NCBI RefSeq assembly: GCF_030445035.2
Contig: NC_080704.1
Coordinates: 21,308,499-21,372,498 of the forward strand
Direction: 5' to 3'
DNA: 64,000 nucleotides
Origin: Dasypus novemcinctus
Lineage: Eukaryota; Chordata; Mammalia; Cingulata; Dasypodidae
Shown here: in pieces, positions 62,705 through 64,000 of the stretch
How positions within the stretch are numbered: the stretch's first letter is position 1
Layout of the letters: every line of letters starts with the position of its first letter
Made by a program: the position numbers and the translations under genes
Notes under the pieces: generated by a model
Seen by the model: only the letters and a program-made list of their open reading frames with translations
Database searches by the model: none
Told to the model about the DNA's origin: nothing

Positions 62705-63270
62705 CCTTGTATTAGTTAGCTATTGCTGTGTAACAGATGATCACAACACTCAGAGGCTTAACACAACATACATTTATTATCTCACTGTTTTTGTGGGTCA
62801 GGAATCTGGGCACAGCTTAACTTTGTGCTCTGTTTCAGAGTCTCTTGCCAGCTGCTGCACTCAAGGTATCAGCTGTGCCGTAGGTCATCTTAAGGCTGGA
62901 CTGGAGAAGGAGCCACTTCCTAGTTCATGTGGTTTTGGCAGAAATCAATTCCATGGTCTGTTGGACTGAGGGCTTCAGTTCCTTGCTAGCTTTGGGCCAG
63001 AAACTTCCTTTATTTCTTTGCCACGTGGGGCTCTCTGCCATGGCCGCTGACTTCATCAAAAGCGATCAAGTCAAGAAGGAAGAAGAGTCTGCTAGCAAGA
63101 CAGAAAGTCACAGAAATGACACCCCAACACCTTTGCTGTATTCTATTGATTTAGAAGCAAGCCACTAAGACTAGCTCATACTGAAGGGGAGGCGATTCCA
63201 CAAGGGTATGAAAACCAGAAGGCAGGATCATCGGGGGCCATCTTAGAGTCTGCCTGCCACAGTCCTCAGA
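62705..63270. mobile_element. Ancient LTR-like repeat (MaLR-type suspected)
   Basis: The blocks tattagttagctattgctgt, cacagcttaactttgtg-like, tggactgagggcttcagttc, ttctttgccacgtggggctc and gggggccatcttagagtctg match a common mammalian repeat with LTR-like features. An open frame inside (62,929-63,168) is part of the repeat, not a gene. Confidence 0.5.
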
Positions 63271-64000
63271 TAGCTGTTCTCTGTGTTCTGTCCAAGGTTT
63301 ATAGCTTCATCCAGTGAGAGAGACCATGGAGTGGGCAGAGTGATTTTACTCCATCTTACCCAGAACCAGAACCCTCTGTGAAGCTTTTTCATTTGATTTA
63401 TGAACATTCAGGGTTAATTTAAGGAGAATTTTTTTTTAAACTCAGGCCATCTAAGACCAGTTTAGGGTTAGATTAAGCTTTGGTCAAAATGAGAATTTTG
63501 ATATCTACTCATCTTCCATTAATTAAATCACAATCATGGAAAAAAACTCAACTTTTGTGTACAAGATGGAGCCTTTTCAAAGCTGAACTTATAAGCCTAA
63601 ACATATGAAAGCTGTTTCAGTCTGTCCTGGTGACTGCTGACCAGGGGACCCTGACAGACACATCTGGCCAACACTGGCCTTTGTGATTTTCTTCCACTTG
63701 ACAGTGACTTATAATCCATTTGATTTCTCTCAACGACTTTTGAATAACTTGCCAAATCTGGCCTGTCCTTTCTCCTACTTAATGTGATTTCCCAATACCC
63801 AGAAGTCACCACTGGAAGTATGTTTGATCCCTTTTCTTTACTTAAATTGAAAATTACCTTGTATTCTTTTCCTCTTTTCAAAAGGGAGTATGCCCTTTAA
63901 ATAGGGGCTTTCATTTTTTTAAAAATCATGAACCCCTTGCAGTAAAGAATTTTCGAGAATGAAACCTTAAGACAGGTATATTAATTTATTTACAACCAAT
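63271..64000. other. Window end, no recognised feature
   Basis: AT-rich DNA without a repeat or exon I can name. Confidence 0.5.

Larger units (their letters stand above)
43781..64000. other. Upstream flank without coding exons (possible PPEF1 5' region)
   Basis: No protein-coding exon was recognised in these 20 kb. I looked for the N-terminal coding exon of PPEF1 by its expected peptide and did not see it. The region is made of L2, MIR, L1, hAT, LTR and SINE copies listed separately; 48,010-48,950, 49,650-50,580 and 57,100-57,700 have no feature I can name. Confidence 0.6.

Overview
This is vertebrate, specifically placental-mammal, genomic DNA: long introns, small exons with GT/AG borders, and dense interspersed repeats. 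The abundant tRNA-derived SINEs, with a tRNA-like head and a long tail part that ends A-rich, look like the DAS family of armadillos. That makes a xenarthran close to Dasypus the likely source. Gene content places the window on the X chromosome at the CDKL5-RS1 locus.

Layout. (1) Positions 1-12,785 hold the 3' part of CDKL5 on the + strand: an optional in-frame 123-bp exon (909-1031), a 120-bp exon (2208-2327), and a last exon from 5839 with the stop at 6220-6222. A 3'UTR of about 6.5 kb follows, ending near an AATAAA at 12,760. (2) Positions 17,490-41,270 hold the whole coding region of RS1 (retinoschisin) on the - strand. It has six exons of 52, 26, 106, 142, 196 and 153 bp, adding up to 675 bp (224 codons plus stop), intact and with all ten cysteines kept. 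CDKL5 (main brain isoform) and RS1 therefore converge tail to tail. (3) At 42,932-43,004, 1.7 kb upstream of RS1, is an intact tRNA-Val(TAC) gene on the - strand, at the edge of a CpG island (about 43,010-43,780) that probably holds a promoter. In human the next gene here is PPEF1, but I see none of its coding exons. (4) Positions 43,800-64,000 show no protein-coding exon. They are L2, MIR, L1, DNA-transposon, LTR and SINE remains.

The repeats are well resolved. Full-length DAS SINEs and a dimeric tRNA-type SINE have clear target-site duplications, and one DAS SINE sits inside a dimer. A young non-LTR family has two copies (50,619-51,333 and 60,565-61,903) with perfect 16- and 19-nt target-site duplications. 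Both carry a 104-codon reading frame, but the substitutions between them (6 amino-acid-changing, 2 silent) do not suggest selection on it.

I found no undescribed multi-gene system. The items most worth a second look are the optional CDKL5 exon, the retained alternative CDKL5 donor with a G-quadruplex motif just after the stop, a decayed unidentified reading frame at 1137-1820, the SINE inside the RS1 3'UTR, the tRNA/CpG-island boundary, and the young retroelement family.
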